From Welwitschia mirabilis (lineage: Eukaryota > Gnetophyta > Gnetopsida > Welwitschiales), in the NCBI GenBank assembly GCA_051453625.1, contig JBOZIK010000001.1:275637823-275660168 (forward strand): a DNA stretch of 22,346 bases. The letters run 5' to 3'. Each line of letters begins with the position of its first letter. Position 1 is the first letter of the stretch. The position numbers and the translations under genes are program-made. This document shows, in pieces, positions 18,699-22,346 of this stretch. Below the pieces are notes generated by a model. The model did not search any database. It was not told the DNA's origin and saw only the letters and a program-made list of their open reading frames with translations.

Positions 18699-19330
18699 GG
18701 AACTTTAGGCTTTTACATTAATCAAGGAGCTACTTGACTAAATGCAAATATCCTAATTTTATTAATAATTGACATTCAATCACCTTACTTAATATTTTAT
18801 ATGAGATTTTAATTAAATCTTTAGAATTTAATTTATAAAAATTAGTTTGAAATTATCAAATATAGGTACATACTTCATAATCACATTAGTACATGGTATA
18901 GAATTAATAGCCAAAATAGTTTAGTTAGTATGTGGTATTCCTTAACCTTGCTTATGCAAAGGAACTTGATAAAATTTAGAATATTTTTATTTTAGAATAT
19001 ATGAAAAACCTATTATTTGGAAAGAAATCTCTCCATCTTGTTACTTATTTCTTTAAAGATGCTAATGTGTGTATTATAACCAAATATGATATTTTAAAGA
19101 TTCTTCATATTAAATGATTAGTTTAATAAGGATGTTCCTTAACATCTTATCTATTTATTCTAGAAATAATTTTCATATGTAATTTACATAGATGAACAAA
19201 TAGGTATAATTTAGGATTTCAAATTCATAATGATCTCAAAAAACGTATTAATACATAGTTTTCATATGACTCTTACTTTATAATTACAAAAGACAGAGTA
19301 GTAATATCACATCTCCTCTACTAAATAGAT
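18699..19330 (+). pseudogene. LINE (non-LTR) reverse transcriptase remnant
   Basis: Blocks in normal RT order: GTLGFYINQGA and ILLIIDIQSPYLIFYMRF (18699-18812; cf. ...PISLLNxDYKIxxKxLxxRL), LIYKN-stop-FEIIKYRYILHN with TWYRIN (18830-18909; cf. LIxxxQxGFIxGRYIxDN), FFKDANVCII (19049-19078; cf. the FxDAxxC block), GCSLTSYLFILEII (19129-19170; cf. RQGCPLSPYLFIL), LGFQIHND, and FSYD at 19259-19270 in place of the catalytic FADD. From 19049 to 19330 the frame is constant with five stops. One catalytic Asp is lost. Endonuclease sequence is not seen upstream, so it is 5'-truncated, as is usual for LINEs. Confidence 0.65.
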
Positions 19331-19880
19331 CAATATTACATGCTCTTATAATTCAAAATAAATTAGGATAAATATTCTATTTTTTAATCTAACACTAAGT
19401 AATGTATTTCTATTTGACCTTAATCATTTGTTTTGACTAGAGATATTTTTAACATTTTGAGATTTTTTTTCTTTCCTTGACAGATGTTTAAGTAATTATA
19501 AAAAATGGCTTTTAGGCCAAATTCAAAAGAAAGTAAATGAATGAAAATATTGAGAATATTTAACTTTTAAGAAAATTCATGATATGTAAATCTATTTTAG
19601 ATCCTACTTATACTCATTATTCTTCTTATTGAATTTCCTCTTAGAAATATTATAAAAGATTGGAAGATATTTTAAACATTTACATGGTATCATCATTTGT
19701 TATTAGAAAAGGTTTTTCTAAAGTGGTTTAAAAGGTTTATTATCTTTCAAAAAATATGGATGAACTAGGTTTTATTGATTATTTTAATCAAGATTAAGAT
19801 TTATGTAGTAAATGAATTTTGGAAGTAGTTAATAAATCTAGTTTTATTACTTTTTGAACCTTATAAGCAATCTAGTTCTA
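19331..19880 (+). pseudogene. Possible downstream part of the LINE ORF2
   Basis: A weak block MDELGFIDYFNQD (19756-19794), followed by SK-stop-ILEVVNKSS (19806-19841), resembles the GGLGxxDxxxxNxALLxKWxWR block found after the RT of plant LINEs, with Trp changed to TGA. The rest is unreadable. Confidence 0.35.
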
Positions 19881-19896
19881 TTACTTTTTGAACTTT
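19836..19896. repeat. 34-bp tandem duplication
   Basis: ATCTAGTTTTATTACTTTTT (19836) recurs as ATCTAGTTCTATTACTTTTT (19870), with GAAC following both. The period is 34 bases. Confidence 0.75.
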
Positions 19897-19899
19897 TAA

Positions 19900-21639
19900 A
19901 TAGATTAGATAATGACTTTCCTAAATACTTGTCTATATTAAAAAGTAATCATCTTATGAATTGGATATTCTTGTTACATAAATTTAAAATAGGAGTTACT
20001 TATATTTTTCAAAGCATATAAAGTCATGTAGATTGATTTATCATCTTATAAAGTTCTAAGATATTGTTCTTTCATTAATGCTTTAAGAATAAACTTTATG
20101 ATGGTTTTCCTTACTTAATTATCCATTGACATGTCATTCTTCTAAGTTAGCCTCAAGATTGTTTTATAAATCCATCATGTGTTTAAGATGTATTCATGTT
20201 TAAGAGTGGTAAAATCAATGGACATACTTTAGAAGCTTAAATGAATTCTCCACAATAATTTGTATTACTTATTTCAAGCTAAATAATTTTATAAGTAATA
20301 ATTTTCAACTAATTAATAATGATATACCTATATGGGATTTTCTTTACTAGATATATAGATCACATTTATTTTATTAAAGTTAAAAAGATTTCTAAATGTT
20401 TTTTCTTTCCACTTGCTTCTTGCTTCTTACTAGAATCATCAATTAAATGTAGATGATTTACAACATGGTTGTAAGTGTTATTTTTATCACTTTACACACT
20501 TTTCGCTTTTCATAAAGTAAAGCATTTTATTTCATACCTTGTACATCATTAAATTTCTTTATATTTTTTTCTATTTCATCTAGGATTTAGTGTAGTATTT
20601 TTTTCATTTTATAGATAGATGAACTTTTCTTTTTTTCATATTTCTTATGAAACTAAATATGTAGCTTCAATTCAATTATGAGTGTCTAATGCTTTATAAG
20701 ATCACAAGTCACATTGAAAATAGATTTTTTAAGTGATGTGCTTGCTCTAGATTCTTTCTTACATTTTCTATGAAAAACCATCCTACTAGTTGATATCAAA
20801 TTGGAAAAGATTATTATCATCTACTTTCCCATAAAAAAGATGCTTAAATAGATTTATTTTATGTTCTTAATAATGTCATTTTTAAATTAGATTAGAGTCA
20901 AATAAGGTTCATTTACAAATTATTTTTCTTCTATAATTTTTATTGCACTATATGAATAATGCTTTACTTTCCTATAGCTATTTACCTCTTAATTTATACT
21001 TTAATGAAGGAAACTACTATGAATTAGTTCTTTTTATTTTGAATACTAATTCTTTCCATGTTTTAATCTATGAGTCTTTTTAAACTTTCATGTCTAGTTC
21101 TTAATTTTTAATTTTTAGATATTTTTTGTTTTGTATGTAGGTTTGACTTTATTGATCTTAATATATAATTTTTTATTCAAGGTTCAATGGCCTTTCCCCT
21201 CTAATAATATTTATTTCATTTATTTTTAAGTAAACAATGAAACTAAGCTTATTCAACTTATTAAAGAAATATAAAAAAACTGTAGAATGTATTTATCATA
21301 ATATTAATAAGAAATGACCTAAGTTATGCACAAATAAGATTAAAATTAAAATAAAATACTAAACATTGAGGTACCAATTCCTTAAATTATTAGATGCTAG
21401 AATTATCTATTACATACATAACACTAAATGGGCTAATCCTATAAATTATGCTCTTTAAGAAAACCAAAATTATAATAAAAGGTAAAGTAGTAGCTAGTAA
21501 CTAAGCACTAGATATAAGATATGTTTAGACTTCATAGAACTTAGTTCTATTACTCAAAAACCATCATTCTCTACTATTGATGGCCTAAATTGTATTTCAA
21601 AAGTAATCAATGCTTGAAACAAGGAAATTATAACTAGGC
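19900..21639. other. Long AT-rich stretch without recognised genes
   Basis: About 1.7 kb, very T-rich to about 21200 and A-richer after. I translated it on the plus strand and saw no block I could name, and found no repeat of note. It may be LINE 3' sequence, very old retroelement or host intergenic DNA. Confidence 0.55.
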
Positions 21640-22346
21640 TTAGTATAGGGTGAATTAACCAATGGATGTCATAATGTGGAGAGTGTAAGGCAACAATCTA
21701 ATCAAGCACATAAATAAGAAATAATATACTTTTAATTTCAATTCAATGTTTTTATCAATTTTGTGTTTTTGTAATGGAAAAATTCAAATTGACAATGCAA
21801 CTGTTCTAATGTGCAATGAAAATTATGAAAAAGAGATGAGATGCAAGCCTATGATAATTAAATTTTTGAGTTGTTGTCATCCAACTCAACCCTTATGACC
21901 TATGTCTAATTCAATATTAATCTAAGAAAATAGCATTAATTAAACTTCAATACAAACCATAAGAGAAATCATAAGATTTGAGGAAGAAAGACATTTTATT
22001 AGTTGAATTGAATGCCTCGCAACACCTCAATAAGGTAGTAACTCCTCAATGTTAGAAGCACAGCCTAATCACCAAGAACGANNNNNNNNNNNNNNNNNNN
22101 NNNNNNNNNNNNNNNNNATGCCTTTGTCACCAATCCTTCAATACCAAAAAGATGACTAAATGATGCCAAATGGGGGTTTTTATAGCTTTCCTAAGGTGGT
22201 TATAAGTCAGGAAGGTTGATACAGGTGAAGAAGCATCATCAGGTGTAAACTAGACCTTAATCAACTTAGTTAAGAAGAGGTTATGACACTATCATATCAC
22301 TATCATCATGGGGATGACATGTGATTCAATACCCCTTCATCATCTA
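21640..22346 (-). repeat. LTR-like repeat, copy 3, partial at the window end
   Basis: Same order as copy 1: a GTGAATTAACCAA...ATGTCATAAT piece (21650-21675; copy 1 near 3597-3614), CAACCCTTATGACCTA (21888-21903; copy 1 near 3954), a TTATTAGTTGAATTG piece (21996-22010), AGCCTAATCACCAAGA (22062-22077) and a minus-strand TATA-like TATAAAAA (22177-22184). A GGGGATGACA head follows at 22310-22319. It is more diverged than copies 1 and 2. A 36-N gap (22082-22117) lies inside. Confidence 0.55.

Overview
This looks like repeat-rich, non-genic nuclear DNA from a vascular plant, probably a draft assembly. It is very AT-rich, CpG is scarce, and there are eight N-gaps. Every coding trace I recognise belongs to a retrotransposon family typical of plants: Ty1/copia pol with a SIRE-type third ORF, and an L1-like LINE reverse transcriptase. 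I see no intact host gene, tRNA, rRNA or CRISPR array. The species cannot be named from the sequence.

Layout. (1) Positions 1-2487 hold an unrecognised minus-strand coding region, rich in Asn, Asp, Glu and Lys. It is broken by frameshifts and many stops and is crossed by four gaps, most of them flanked by duplicated sequence. (2) Positions 2992-3330 are a degenerate array of about 100-bp units headed by GGGGATGA. (3) Positions 3590-4806 and 4907-5900 are two diverged direct copies of an LTR-like element whose promoter points to the minus strand. They are separated by a 100-N gap. A third, partial copy lies at 21640-22346. All carry the same GGGGAYGACA words. (4) Positions 5900-6825 hold the 3' part of a copia pol (end of RT plus RNase H), followed by a candidate LTR at 6869-7415. 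(5) Positions 8194-18336 hold a nearly full-length but dead SIRE-like Ty1/copia element of about 10.1 kb: 5' LTR, degenerate primer-binding site, gag, protease, integrase, RT, RNase H, a long spacer, an env-like third ORF with an acidic tail, a polypurine tract and the 3' LTR. (6) Positions 18690-19880 hold a decayed LINE reverse transcriptase. (7) Positions 19900-21640 are AT-rich DNA in which I recognise nothing.

The window is therefore a graveyard of nested or adjacent retroelements with no working operon or pathway. Two themes run across it. First, inactivating changes are strongly directional: catalytic Asp codons have become Asn, Trp codons and probable Gln codons have become stops, and nearly all of these fit cytosine deamination at CpA/TpG. 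Second, one short word family (GGGGAYGACA) marks a tandemly organised regulatory-like region in an LTR-like repeat that I cannot assign to a known family.
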